From: Saprospiraceae bacterium
Lineage (GTDB): Bacteria; Bacteroidota; Bacteroidia; Chitinophagales; Saprospiraceae
Assembly (NCBI GenBank): GCA_016716185.1
Contig: JADJWV010000002.1
Span: 248,001 to 312,000 of the forward strand
Reading direction: 5' to 3'
DNA: 64,000 nucleotides
Notes under the pieces: generated by a model
Seen by the model: only the letters and a program-made list of their open reading frames with translations
Database searches by the model: none
What the model was told of the DNA's origin: nothing
Shown: positions 26,619 through 36,527 of the stretch, piece by piece
Position numbering within the stretch: position 1 is the first letter of the stretch
Layout of the letters: every line of letters begins with the position of its first letter
Translations under genes and position numbers: made by a program

Positions 26619-28868
26619 ATGTTTAACTATCTCGACGAACTCAATGAAGTCCAACGCCAGGCAGTAACACAGATCGACGGACCGGTTATGGTCATAGCTG
26701 GTCCTGGTTCAGGAAAAACCAGGGTGCTGACTTTCAGATTGGCTTATCTGATTGAACAAGGCATTCCTCCGCATCAAATTCTCGCGCTCACCTTTACCAA
26801 CAAAGCGGCCAAAGAAATGACAGAGCGGATTAGCCATTTGGCAGGAACTGCTGTTAAAAAAGTCTGGTGTGGCACTTTTCACTCGATTTTTGCAAGGATC
26901 CTGAGGGTTGAGGCTTCAAAAATTGGCTATCCACCAAACTTTTCGATCTACGATACCGACGATACGAGAAGCGTGGTTGCAGAAATCATCAAAGAACTCG
27001 ATCTGAACCCCAAGAGCTACAATGCAAATACCATCAGGACCAGGATCTCATCCGCCAAGTCCAATCTTATTACTCCGGTCATGTATGAGAAGAATGGTGA
27101 ATTGCGCGATCAGGATCGGGAAAACAACATGCCTGAAACCTGGGTGATTTATAGAAAATATGTTCTGAAATGTACACAGGCGGGCGCTATGGATTTTGAC
27201 GATCTTCTGTTGCAGTTGTATCGATTGTTTCAGGAGAATCCTGAAAATGTATTGGAAAAATACCGGAAATTTTTCAGATACATTTTAGTCGATGAATTTC
27301 AGGATACCAATTACCTGCAGTATGCCATTATAAAGAAATTAGTGGTTTACGAAAACAGCCCCAGGAATATTTGCATTGTTGGTGATGATGCCCAAAGTAT
27401 TTATTCCTTCAGAGGGGCCACGATTAAAAATATACTGGACTTTAAAAAAGATTTCCCGGAGACAAAAATTTTCAAACTCGAACAAAATTACCGGAGTACA
27501 CCGCATATTGTCCAGGCCGCAAACGATGTGATTACCAGGAATGCAAATCAGATCCAAAAAGAAATCTGGACAGAAAAGGAAAGCGGCAATAAAATAAAAC
27601 TGGTCAAGTGCACTACTGATATTGAAGAAGGCAGGAAAACAGCGGATTACATACTCGAGTTAAAAAACCGGTACCATCTTAAAAATAACAGTATAGCTAT
27701 TTTGTACCGCACAAATGCGCAATCGAGGATTTTTGAAGAACAACTCAGAAGATACAACATCCCATATAAAATTTATGGTGGGATGTCGTTTTACCAACGC
27801 AAGGAAATCAAGGATTTTATTGCTTATTTGAGGCTGGTTGTGAACCCTCTCGATGCGGAAGCTTTCAAAAGAGTGATCAATTATCCTAAAAGGGGACTGG
27901 GCAACACAACTCTGGATAAGCTTTTGCAATTTGCAAATGAAAAGCCATGCAGCTTGTGGGATGCAGTCGATGAATTGGATGTTTCGGCAAAAACCAAACA
28001 AACACTCCGGCAATTTAAATTGCAAATACTTGAGGCACAGTCATACGCCAGAAATGCCGATGCTTATCAGACGGCTTTGTACATTTTTAAAATTTCAGGC
28101 CTTTCTTCGGAACTGAAATCTGATATGAGCAATGAGGGTATGCAGCGACTTGAAAATGTCATGTCCTTACTGGATGGTATCAAATCATTTACTGAACAGG
28201 ACGAACTTGAAGAACAAACCGGAGAAAATCATAATCTGGCTTCCTTTCTGCAGTCTATTTCGCTGATCTCCGATCTTGATGAACATTCAGAAGAGAACGA
28301 CTACATCACCCTGATGTCTGTGCACTCGGCTAAAGGGCTGGAATTCGATGCGGTCCTCGTTGTCGGACTGGAAGAAAATTTATTTCCCAGTTATATGTCC
28401 ATGAAAGATCAGGACCAGATCGACGAAGAGCGCAGGTTGTTTTATGTAGCCATTACGCGTGCCCGGCATCATTTGGTTTTGAGTTATGCTCAAAACCGCT
28501 ATTTATTTGGCAATTTAAGAATTTGCGCCCCAAGCAGATTTATTGAGGAAATTGATCCAGAAAGATTGGAAATGGATAAATCGGTAAAAGGAGTATTTGA
28601 CCTGACCAGTGAAACAAATACGTTCAGACAGAAATGGGTAGCAACCAAACCAAAATTTTCGCAGGAAATCATGGGTAATTTTATTCCCAGTCCTTCAGAA
28701 ACAATTCAATCAGGAATGGTGGTGTTACATCAAAAATTCGGCCGCGGCAAAATTATCCAAATTGAAGGAAGCAGAGACAATAGAGTGGCAACCATACTTT
28801 TTCAGGAAATCGACAACCCGCAGCGCAAGATCATATTAAAGTACGCTAAGCTACTGATTGTTCCGTGA
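26619..28868 (+). CDS. UvrD/PcrA-type superfamily 1 DNA helicase
   Basis: 749 residues from the ATG at 26619; the frame could be read from a TTG 24 bases earlier, but the MFNYLDELNEVQRQAV opening is the family's own. Walker A is AGPGSGK33T, motif II VDEFQDTN, motif III VGDDAQSIYSFRGA, motif IV EQNYRST, motif V SVHSAKGLEFDAV and motif VI VAITRARHHL. The C-terminus (VVLHQKFGRGKIIQIEG) is the Tudor-like domain of PcrA. It unwinds DNA 3' to 5' in repair and replication restart. It is monocistronic, converging with the DUF1624 gene. Confidence 0.95.
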   Translation: MFNYLDELNEVQRQAVTQIDGPVMVIAGPGSGKTRVLTFRLAYLIEQGIPPHQILALTFTNKAAKEMTERISHLAGTAVKKVWCGTFHSIFARILRVEASKIGYPPNFSIYDTDDTRSVVAEIIKELDLNPKSYNANTIRTRISSAKSNLITPVMYEKNGELRDQDRENNMPETWVIYRKYVLKCTQAGAMDFDDLLLQLYRLFQENPENVLEKYRKFFRYILVDEFQDTNYLQYAIIKKLVVYENSPRNICIVGDDAQSIYSFRGATIKNILDFKKDFPETKIFKLEQNYRSTPHIVQAANDVITRNANQIQKEIWTEKESGNKIKLVKCTTDIEEGRKTADYILELKNRYHLKNNSIAILYRTNAQSRIFEEQLRRYNIPYKIYGGMSFYQRKEIKDFIAYLRLVVNPLDAEAFKRVINYPKRGLGNTTLDKLLQFANEKPCSLWDAVDELDVSAKTKQTLRQFKLQILEAQSYARNADAYQTALYIFKISGLSSELKSDMSNEGMQRLENVMSLLDGIKSFTEQDELEEQTGENHNLASFLQSISLISDLDEHSEENDYITLMSVHSAKGLEFDAVLVVGLEENLFPSYMSMKDQDQIDEERRLFYVAITRARHHLVLSYAQNRYLFGNLRICAPSRFIEEIDPERLEMDKSVKGVFDLTSETNTFRQKWVATKPKFSQEIMGNFIPSPSETIQSGMVVLHQKFGRGKIIQIEGSRDNRVATILFQEIDNPQRKIILKYAKLLIVP

Positions 28869-29051
28869 AACGGTAGACCTTGTTTTTGAATATTTTCACT
28901 TTCAATGTAAATGAAAGTTCGACACATCACTCTTAGTTTCGGGAATTAAATTAGTTTATTAAATGTTCATGATGTTTTTTGCAGCAAAGAAATTGCTTAA
29001 AGGCTCTCTCGTACATAAACTTACCAGTTTTGACATTCTTTGAACTTTCCA

Positions 29052-29160
29052 CCTTGCTCTGTTGATATTTCACCCCATCGGTGCTGGATTTAGAGCAAGT
29101 TTATGTTCCTAAAAGCGTTATGCCATTCTCCATTCTCCATTCTCTATTCTTTATTCTTCC
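29052..29160. repeat. Solitary diverged copy of the hairpin repeat
   Basis: The 296-base gap between the convergent uvrD-like and DUF1624 genes holds one relic of the repeat array found at 35.3-36.4 kb. Shared pieces are TGCTCTGTTGATATT (array: TGCTCTATTGACATT), GCTGGATTTAGA, and ATGTTCCTAAAAGCGT near 29103, which matches the array's right edge near 36443. The hairpin core here is CACC-CCATC-GGTG (29071-29083): the sequence changed but the stem pairs are kept. Confidence 0.75.
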
Positions 29161-29164
29161 TTCT

Positions 29165-30373
29165 CTACAAATAACTCAACCACCACTTATCCCTGTTGTT
29201 CGATTTATATCGATCATACCAATGGCAGATAGGATATAAAAGCATTAAAACAAAAATCCAAACCCCATAAACACCCAGTAAAGACAATCCTTCTCCGGGA
29301 ACTACAAACAGAAATGGCAATTTTTGTGCCCCATCAATTGCTTCCTGGAAACTGTGCCCTCTTATAAAAAAGGAAATCACCGCCAATCCATGGATAATGT
29401 AGATATGAATGATGTAATAAAAAAATGCAGTCCTTCCAAAGATGCTCAGATTCCGGGTCAATGCGTTGTCTGTTTTTTCAACTGCAGCCAGAGCGATCAA
29501 TGTGGGTCCGATCATGATACACAAATACAACAAACTGGGTGGGTATTTGTCGACATGCAGAAAGGATAGAAAAGTTAACCATCCATTCGATTGAACTTGC
29601 CAATCTACAGGGTCGCCGTATATATTGGTGAATCTTAATAAGGCAAAAAACAACAATAAACCAAGGCCTGCATTGATTAAAATTTTATTCCTGCGAGTCT
29701 CTGAAAATTCCGGATGAAATAATTTTCCGGCAGCATATCCCAATAACATCAATCCTGTCCAGGCGACAAACGGGTAAACGAGCAAAGCAAAATGCCCCGA
29801 TGCAAAGGCATATGTTTTAAAATGGCCACTATGGAAGAAATCCCACCAAAAATTTGGGGTAAAGCCAGGTCTGGCTTCAATAAAGTCGAGCAAATTGTGG
29901 AAAAGAACAATGGTCAGTCCCAAGCCAAACAATAGAGCCATCGGTACTTTAAATCGTATACACAATCCAAGAATGACCATACTTATTCCAAGAGTCCAGA
30001 TCACCTGAAATGGAATAAGATTGTAAAACGGATTGAAAGTCCAGGCCAGCGATATGATGAAAAATTCAGCAAATATCAACCAAAGCCCTCGTTTGATGAC
30101 AAATGCCGATAATTCCAATTCAGTTTTTCTCAAACTTTGAAGGTAGATGGATACTCCAGATAAAAACACGAATACCGGAGCACAAAAATGAGTGATCCAT
30201 CTTGTAAAATAGAGAGCAGTTGTAGTGGTTTGCAGATTCAGGGGATCATCTGTAAATGCTTCAATATGAAAATAATCGCGAACGTGGTCCAATGCCATGA
30301 TGACCATGGCCAGGCCTCGCAATATGTCGATGGATTGGATCCTCTTTCGGGTAATCGATTCAGCGTTTGACAT
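29165..30373 (-). CDS. DUF1624 / acyltransferase-like membrane protein
   Basis: 402 residues from the ATG at 30373; an in-frame start 42 bases upstream would add a non-conserved peptide. About ten membrane helices. The N-terminus RIQSIDILRGLAMVIMALDHVRDYFH and WITHFCAPVFVFLSGVSIYL match DUF1624, related to heparan-alpha-glucosaminide N-acetyltransferase-type membrane acyltransferases. Members are thought to acylate a sugar across the membrane. The substrate is unknown. It is divergent from the AbgT transporter and convergent with the helicase. Confidence 0.88.
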   Translation of the reverse strand: MSNAESITRKRIQSIDILRGLAMVIMALDHVRDYFHIEAFTDDPLNLQTTTTALYFTRWITHFCAPVFVFLSGVSIYLQSLRKTELELSAFVIKRGLWLIFAEFFIISLAWTFNPFYNLIPFQVIWTLGISMVILGLCIRFKVPMALLFGLGLTIVLFHNLLDFIEARPGFTPNFWWDFFHSGHFKTYAFASGHFALLVYPFVAWTGLMLLGYAAGKLFHPEFSETRRNKILINAGLGLLLFFALLRFTNIYGDPVDWQVQSNGWLTFLSFLHVDKYPPSLLYLCIMIGPTLIALAAVEKTDNALTRNLSIFGRTAFFYYIIHIYIIHGLAVISFFIRGHSFQEAIDGAQKLPFLFVVPGEGLSLLGVYGVWIFVLMLLYPICHWYDRYKSNNRDKWWLSYL

Positions 30374-30748
30374 ATAAATAAAATAACAGATTAAACTTGT
30401 CTCCAAAAGTAACAAATTAAATTACAAACCAACTATAAATGGCATAACGCTCATGGGGCACAACAATTTACTTTTCATAAATGGCCGGTCTGGTGGCTAA
30501 ATTCTTTTTCAAAAATTGTTTTTCGAATGGAGATCCCGAAAATCTAAAATGATTCGGCAAGCTAAACTTTACTTGTGCAAGAACCCCAAACAGACGTTAG
30601 TATTTCTTCGGGGACAGGATTCAGGAAATATTATATGCAGTACAAGATTTCAATACCTCAAAAAAATTATGTTAATATTTTAAGCATTCTTAAAATGGAA
30701 GGGTGCCATTGGATTTTTTTTGCATCTTTGATATCTTATATTGACCAT
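30374..30748. other. Intergenic region between divergent membrane-protein genes
   Basis: 375 bases between the DUF1624 and AbgT starts chosen here. An in-frame GTG at 30575 would extend AbgT by 58 residues with no family likeness, so the stretch is treated as leader or promoter region. I see no strong motif. Confidence 0.5.
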
Positions 30749-32272
30749 ATGAATGTAAAAAAACCGGGTACCATTGAGAAATTTCTAAGCATCGTTGAAC
30801 GTATTGGAAACGCCCTGCCACATCCTGCAACTTTATTCGCCATATTGGCTTTTATAGTGCTGCTCCTCAGCGGGATTTTGCATTGGATCGGTCTATCAGT
30901 GCTTCATCCGGGTACAGGTTCAGTAGTTAATGTGGTGAATCTTTTTTCAGTCGAAGGATTTCATAAAATCATTACTAACCTCATAACCAATTTTACTGGT
31001 TTTGCACCATTGGGCACTGTTTTGGTTGCTTTGTTAGGAATTGGGATTGCCGAAGGATTGGGATTGATAAGTGCAGGCTTAAGGCTTGTGGTATTAAAGT
31101 CTCCTCCAAGATTATTGACAGCCGTCATCGTTTTTTGCGGCGTAATAAGCAATACTGCCAGTGAAGTCGGTTACGTGCTCTTGGTGCCTTTGTCGGCAAT
31201 TATTTTTCATGCCGTTGGAAGGCACCCGCTTGCCGGATTAGCCGCAGCCTTTGCAGGTGTTTCAGGAGGCTACAGTGCCAATCTCCTGTTGGGCACAGTT
31301 GATCCTTTGCTTGCCGGTTTGTCTCAGGAAGCTGCAAGAATTATTCAACCGGATTACACGGTCAACCCCATGTGTAATTATTACTTTATGGTTGCGTCCA
31401 CTTTTCTTTTGACAATATTAGGGACTTGGGTGACTGAGAGAATCGTTGAACCCAGATTGGGGAAATACGACGGAGATGCACAAGCAGAAGAAATAAAACC
31501 TTTAAATCCGGACGAAAAACGTGGTTTAAAATTTACATTATTGGCGCTGATTTTATTTTCTGCATTTATAGTTGGTGGTTTATTGCCGGAGCATGGATAT
31601 CTGAGAAATCCGGAGACGGGAGAAATTTTAAAGTCACCGTTTATGTCCGGAATAGTGGCCCTGCTTTTCTTTGGTGCGGCACTTTTAGGCATTGCTTATG
31701 GCATTGGCGCAAAGGTCATTAAATCAGATGCTGATGTGATGAAAGGGATGGCTAAAAGTATGGAAACGTTGGGTTCATACATCGTGCTGGTGTTTTTTGC
31801 AGCGCAGTTTGTTGCTTTTTTTAATTGGTCGAATATTGGCGTGGTCATTGCGGTAAAAGGAGCAGAATTGTTAAAAGCATCCGGATTTGGTCCAATCCCC
31901 CTCATGATCACTTTCATTGTTGTTTCTTCCATGATCAATCTGATCATGGGTAGTGCTTCGGCAAAATGGGCAATCATGGCGCCTGTATTTATTCCGATGT
32001 TCATGCTGTTGGGTTATTCTCCGGAATTTACTCAGGTAGCTTACAGGATTGGCGACAGCGTAACCAACATCATATCGCCAATGATGTCTTATTTTGCCCT
32101 GATTGTTGCTTTTATTCAACGATATCAAAAACAAGCCGGAATCGGCACTGTGGTGGCCACTATGTTGCCATATTCAGTTGTATTTCTGATTGGGTGGATC
32201 TTATTTTTCATCATCTGGATACTTCTCGAAATCCCAATTGGTCCGGGAGCTTCCATGTATTTGAATAAATAA
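30749..32272 (+). CDS. AbgT-family transporter
   Basis: 507 residues from the ATG at 30749 (MNVKKPGTIEKFLSIVERIGNALPHPATLF), the canonical AbgT opening. About twelve membrane segments and two re-entrant hairpins. Family hallmarks include SNTASEVGYVLLVPL, AGVSGGYSANLLLGTVDPLLAGL, VVSSMINLIMGSASAKWAIMAPVFIPM and YRIGDSVTNIISPMMSYF. Members take up p-aminobenzoyl-glutamate or export sulfonamide-like antimetabolites. No abgA/abgB peptidase gene is adjacent, so uptake for folate salvage cannot be assumed. A histidine kinase gene lies 103 bases downstream. Confidence 0.95.
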   Translation: MNVKKPGTIEKFLSIVERIGNALPHPATLFAILAFIVLLLSGILHWIGLSVLHPGTGSVVNVVNLFSVEGFHKIITNLITNFTGFAPLGTVLVALLGIGIAEGLGLISAGLRLVVLKSPPRLLTAVIVFCGVISNTASEVGYVLLVPLSAIIFHAVGRHPLAGLAAAFAGVSGGYSANLLLGTVDPLLAGLSQEAARIIQPDYTVNPMCNYYFMVASTFLLTILGTWVTERIVEPRLGKYDGDAQAEEIKPLNPDEKRGLKFTLLALILFSAFIVGGLLPEHGYLRNPETGEILKSPFMSGIVALLFFGAALLGIAYGIGAKVIKSDADVMKGMAKSMETLGSYIVLVFFAAQFVAFFNWSNIGVVIAVKGAELLKASGFGPIPLMITFIVVSSMINLIMGSASAKWAIMAPVFIPMFMLLGYSPEFTQVAYRIGDSVTNIISPMMSYFALIVAFIQRYQKQAGIGTVVATMLPYSVVFLIGWILFFIIWILLEIPIGPGASMYLNK

Positions 32273-32375
32273 TGAATATTATTAGAGTAAATTTTTTCAA
32301 CAGAAGGAGATCTCCGGAATATTTTAAAAACAATGTAAATACAATCAATTTTCGAGCTTATCGTTTAATTGCACT

Positions 32376-33521
32376 GTGAAATTATATTCTGGATCGGGGC
32401 GCTGGAAGTCAATTTTAATTGTCATTGGCCTGGCTTTTGTACTCATGCCTTTGTTTTATTCCAATTATCTCGGTAATAAGCTGGCAGATCTCGAGCTTAA
32501 GAAAATCGAATTGTTTGAAAGAACTTTGGCCGAAATCACTAATACTTCCAACCTGGATGCAAGCGAAGATGTAAGTTACGAACTGGAAATGCTTCATACC
32601 ATTATTGAAGACCTCCAATTGATAGTTATCAACAGAAATCAAAATATAGATCTTTACAACTATCCTGAAAAAACCGATACCCTCAAGGAATTGAATCAGT
32701 TGCGGGCTAATGGTCCCTCTCCGCTGATCTCTGACGATTACACCATTTATTATAAATATCCATTTACACTGACCCTGCTTCGTTATTTTCCTCTTGTCCA
32801 GTTTTTATTGTTGATGTTGTACGCAGCTTTTGGCTACGCAGTTTTCAATGCGAGCCGGAGAGAAGAACAAAACCGGGTCTGGGTGGGTATGGCTAAAGAA
32901 ACTGCACACCAACTGGGTACCCCGATTTCAGGAATGATTGGATGGCTCGAAGCTTTAAATATGAATCTGCCCGATGAAGAGTCTAAAAACATTCTTTCAG
33001 AAATGAATAAAGATGTTGAAAAGCTTCAATTGGTTGCAGACCGGTTTTCAAAAATTGGTTCGACACCTGAATTGGAAACTTTTGAATTGGATAAATTGCT
33101 TTGGGAAAGTATACATTATATTAAAGCAAGGGCTTCCAGGGAAATTGTTTTTTCATTGATGGACAATACCAATGGTCAATGCCATGCTTCTTTGAATGCA
33201 AACTTATTTTCCTGGGTTATCGAAAATATTTTGAGGAACTCATTAGATGCCATGGACAGCAAAGGAAATATCAGCGTGTCTATTCACCAGGATGGAAAAT
33301 GGTTGAGCATCGATATCTCGGATACCGGAAAAGGAATCCGGACCACTAGAAAAAATGAAATTTTTAAACCAGGTTACACTACCAAGAAAAGAGGTTGGGG
33401 ACTTGGGCTTTCCCTATCAAAGAGGATCATAGAAAATTATCACAATGGAAAAATATATGTAAAAGCCTCAGAACCAGGCAAAGGAACCATAATTTGTATT
33501 CAATTGCCAAGAATTTCTTAA
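32376..33521 (+). CDS. Membrane sensor histidine kinase
   Basis: 381 residues starting at a GTG. Two membrane segments (residues ~12-30 and ~130-155) flank a periplasmic domain of about 100 residues. The H-box is AKETAH178QLGTPISGMIGWLEAL. N-box IENILRNSLDAMD, G1 DISDTGKGI and G2 WGLGLSLSKRIIENYH complete the ATPase domain. Without a HAMP-PAS region it is a minimal sensor. No response regulator lies nearby, so it is an orphan here. It sits between AbgT (103 bases) and pckA (85 bases). The signal sensed is unknown. Confidence 0.93.
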   Translation: MKLYSGSGRWKSILIVIGLAFVLMPLFYSNYLGNKLADLELKKIELFERTLAEITNTSNLDASEDVSYELEMLHTIIEDLQLIVINRNQNIDLYNYPEKTDTLKELNQLRANGPSPLISDDYTIYYKYPFTLTLLRYFPLVQFLLLMLYAAFGYAVFNASRREEQNRVWVGMAKETAHQLGTPISGMIGWLEALNMNLPDEESKNILSEMNKDVEKLQLVADRFSKIGSTPELETFELDKLLWESIHYIKARASREIVFSLMDNTNGQCHASLNANLFSWVIENILRNSLDAMDSKGNISVSIHQDGKWLSIDISDTGKGIRTTRKNEIFKPGYTTKKRGWGLGLSLSKRIIENYHNGKIYVKASEPGKGTIICIQLPRIS

Positions 33522-33570
33522 CAGGGCAAACGATACGTTAATCAACAAGGAGTACATTTACATTTCGTCT

Positions 33571-33578
33571 TACATTTG
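33571..33578 (+). promoter_or_regulatory. Putative -7 element for pckA
   Basis: TACATTTG matches TAnnTTTG, 28 bases before the pckA ATG, a typical distance. No TTG -33 box is seen at the expected spacing. Confidence 0.5.
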
Positions 33579-33606
33579 CAGACCGTATTAATTTAAACAG
33601 CAAACT

Positions 33607-35226
33607 ATGAGCTTTTATGGGAAGATTTCAACCAAGTGCCCTTTAGAGCATTTCGGAATCCGCAACAACAACAATCAATATTGCAATCTGTCCCAGGCTG
33701 AATTGATCGAAGAAAGCCTCAAGCGCAAGCTTGGAGAATTAAGTGATCAGGGAGCTTTGTGTATTAAAACCGGAAAATTTACAGGCAGAAGCCCTGACGA
33801 TAAATTTACTGTCGATGATGCTGTGAGTCATGATTCTGTCGACTGGAATAAATTTAATCAAGCTTTTCCAAAAGATAAATTCAACAAACTATTGGAGAAA
33901 GTTTGCAGGTATTTTGATGGCAAAGACATCTTTGTAAAAGATGCTTATGCCTGTGCGGATCCGAGATATCGGATCACCATCCGGGTATTTGCAGAATATC
34001 CCTGGAGTGCACAGTTCGCGGGGAATATGTTTATTAGACCAGACGAAACAGAACTTGAAGATTTCGATCCGGAATGGTGTATTTATTGTGCACCTGGATT
34101 TCAAGCCGACCCTTCCGAGGATGGAACCCGGCAACAAAACTTCTCAATAATTGATTTTGAATCCAAGAGGATATTAATTGGAGGTTCAGCTTATACAGGT
34201 GAGATCAAAAAATCGATTTTTACCATACTTAATTTTGTGCTCCCCTTTCAGAAAAACGTTCTTTCGATGCATTGCTCAGCCAATATCGGTAAGAAAGGAG
34301 ATACAGCCATCTTCTTCGGACTATCTGGAACCGGAAAAACCACATTGTCTGCAGATCCGGATCGATTTTTAATCGGGGATGACGAACATGCTTGGTCAGA
34401 TGAAGGTACTTTTAATTTTGAAGGTGGATGTTATGCTAAATGCATAGACCTTACCGAAGAAAAAGAACCAGATATATATCGGGCCATATGTTCAGGAGCC
34501 ATATTGGAAAATATACAATTTTTTGAAGGAACCAACATTCCCGATTATTCCAACTCTAAAATAACAGAAAATACACGGGTATCTTATCCGATTGAACATA
34601 TCAGGAATGCCGTAATTCCATCCATTGGAGGCCATCCCAGGAACATCTTCTTTTTAACATGTGATGCTTACGGCATTTTACCGCCTATCAGTAAATTGAA
34701 TAAGGCTCAGGCAATGTACCACTATATTTCCGGTTATACGGCCAAAGTGGCTGGGACAGAAACCGGAGTAACAGAGCCCAAAGCCACCTTCTCAGCTTGT
34801 TTTGGTGCGCCCTTTTTACCCTTGCATCCAACTTTTTATGCAGAAATGCTCGGCCAACGTATTGAAAAATTCAATCCAAATATCTGGCTCGTAAACACGG
34901 GTTGGACCGGTGGGGCATATGGTACAGGATCGCGCATTAAACTGCCCTATACGAGAACATTGATCTCAGCCGCACTTAACGGCCAATTAGAGCAAATGGA
35001 ATTTGCCCGGGATGAGGTTTTCGGATTGGAGTATCCAACTTCTTGCCCTGGAGTTCCCAGCGAAATCCTGAATCCACGAAACACCTGGCCTGATAAAAAA
35101 TTATACGACCAAAAAGCATTTGCTTTGGCTGAGTTGTTCACCACCAATTTTGAAAAATACGAAAACAAAGCCAGTGAAGCGATCAGGGCTGCAGCTCCTA
35201 AACTCGTGACAGGAAGTAGCGTTTAG
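33607..35226 (+). CDS. pckA: Phosphoenolpyruvate carboxykinase (ATP)
   Basis: 539 residues, full length for the ATP-dependent family. It carries TGRSPDDKFTVDD, the P-loop GLSGTGK244TT, the metal-binding LIGDDEHAW segment, FEGGCYAKCIDL and the TGWTGGAYGTGSRI lid region. It converts oxaloacetate and ATP to phosphoenolpyruvate and CO2, the entry step of gluconeogenesis. It is monocistronic by appearance. The repeat array begins about 100 bases after its stop and would supply hairpins to its 3' end. Confidence 0.98.
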   Translation: MSFYGKISTKCPLEHFGIRNNNNQYCNLSQAELIEESLKRKLGELSDQGALCIKTGKFTGRSPDDKFTVDDAVSHDSVDWNKFNQAFPKDKFNKLLEKVCRYFDGKDIFVKDAYACADPRYRITIRVFAEYPWSAQFAGNMFIRPDETELEDFDPEWCIYCAPGFQADPSEDGTRQQNFSIIDFESKRILIGGSAYTGEIKKSIFTILNFVLPFQKNVLSMHCSANIGKKGDTAIFFGLSGTGKTTLSADPDRFLIGDDEHAWSDEGTFNFEGGCYAKCIDLTEEKEPDIYRAICSGAILENIQFFEGTNIPDYSNSKITENTRVSYPIEHIRNAVIPSIGGHPRNIFFLTCDAYGILPPISKLNKAQAMYHYISGYTAKVAGTETGVTEPKATFSACFGAPFLPLHPTFYAEMLGQRIEKFNPNIWLVNTGWTGGAYGTGSRIKLPYTRTLISAALNGQLEQMEFARDEVFGLEYPTSCPGVPSEILNPRNTWPDKKLYDQKAFALAELFTTNFEKYENKASEAIRAAAPKLVTGSSV

Positions 35227-35325
35227 GTGCCGGTTGATGGCTTATAGATGATGGGTTTGAGTTGACATTTGGTGGAGAAGACTTAAGCACTAAAACCAAT
35301 TTCAAATACTAACGATTGTTAGTAT

Positions 35326-36440
35326 GCTCTCATTCTATTCATATGTCACCCCTACGGGGCTGGAATTTATGATATTTCCATTCCCTATTAATATGCCACC
35401 CCTACGGGGCTGGATTTAGATTAATCTAATATGCCTAAATGCTTTATGCATTCTCTATTTATATGTCGCCCCTACAGGGCTGGAATTTTAATATTTCAAT
35501 TCCCTATTAATATGCCACCCCTACGGGGCTGGATTTAGATTAATCTAATAAGCCTAAATGCTTTATGCATTCTCTATTTATATGTCGCCCCTACGGGGCT
35601 GGAATTTCTATTCTGCATTATCCATTGCTCCTCGCTTTACGCTTATCGCTTTGAGCTTTTCGCTTTAAGCTTCAAGCTCCATAATAATCACTCTGCACTT
35701 TGCTCTATTGACATTCCACCCCTACGGGGCTGGATTTTTAATATTTCCATTCCCTATTAATATGCCACCCCTACGGGGCTGGATTTAGATTAATCTAATA
35801 TGCCTAAATGCTTTATGCATTCTCTATTTATATGTCACCCCTACGGGGCTGGATTTTAATATTTCCATTCCCTATTAATATGCCACCCCTACGGGGCTGG
35901 ATTTAGATTAATCTAATATGCCTAAATGCTTTATGCATTCTCTATTTATATGTCGCCCCTACGGGGCTGGAATTTTAATATTTCCATTCCCTATTAATAT
36001 GCCACCCCTACGGGGCTGGATTTAGATTAATCTAATATGCCTAAATGCTTTATGCATTCTCTATTTATATGTCGCCCCTACGGGGCTGGAATCGCAGGGC
36101 ACCCACCCGCTGGATTTTAATATTTCCATTCCCTATTAATATGCCACCCCTACGGGGCTGGATTTAGATTAATCTAATATGCCTAAATGCTTTATGCATT
36201 CTCTATTAATATGTCACCCCTACGGGGCTGGATTTTCTATTCTGCATTATCCATTGCTCCTCGCTTTCTGCTTATCGCTTTGCGCTTTAAGCTTCTTATC
36301 CATTCTCTATTTATATGTCGCCCCTACGGGGCTGGATTTTTAATATTTCCATTCTCTCCTCGCTTTCAGCTTTTCGCTTTCAGCTTCTTATCCATTCCCT
36401 ATTGACATTCCACCCCTACGGGGCTGGATTTAGATCAAAT
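35326..36440. repeat. Higher-order hairpin repeat array, 16 cores
   Basis: Sixteen copies of CCCCTACGGGG (one with A for G at 35476) start at 35349, 35399, 35469, 35518, 35588, 35719, 35768, 35838, 35886, 35956, 36005, 36075, 36147, 36217, 36321 and 36413. Intervals alternate between about 49 and 70 bases, giving a 118-119-base unit of two hairpins. Type A is CCA-CCCC-TAC-GGGG-c-TGG; type B is GCCCC-TAC-GGGGC. Both are followed by TGGA and by one of two near-constant spacers, so this is not CRISPR. Two insertions of CGCTTT/CTTTAAGCTT repeats (near 35625-35680 and 36236-36303) and a degenerate core near 36096 interrupt it. It lies between convergent genes. Confidence 0.95.
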
Positions 36441-36527
36441 TAATGTTCCTAAAAGCGTCTATTCACTATTCGCTATCCTCTTTTCTCAACCATTCCGCCT
36501 TGAGTCTTTTTGTTTTCCAGATCCTTT

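Noticed and set aside
28880..28930. CACTTTCA/TGAAAGT hairpin after the helicase gene
   Set aside because: The stem is short and lacks a following T run, so it was not called a terminator.
35326..36440. Regular short repeats suggesting a CRISPR array
   Set aside because: The intervals hold two recurring sequences in place of unique spacers, the cores are only 11 bases plus short flanks, and no cas gene is in the window.
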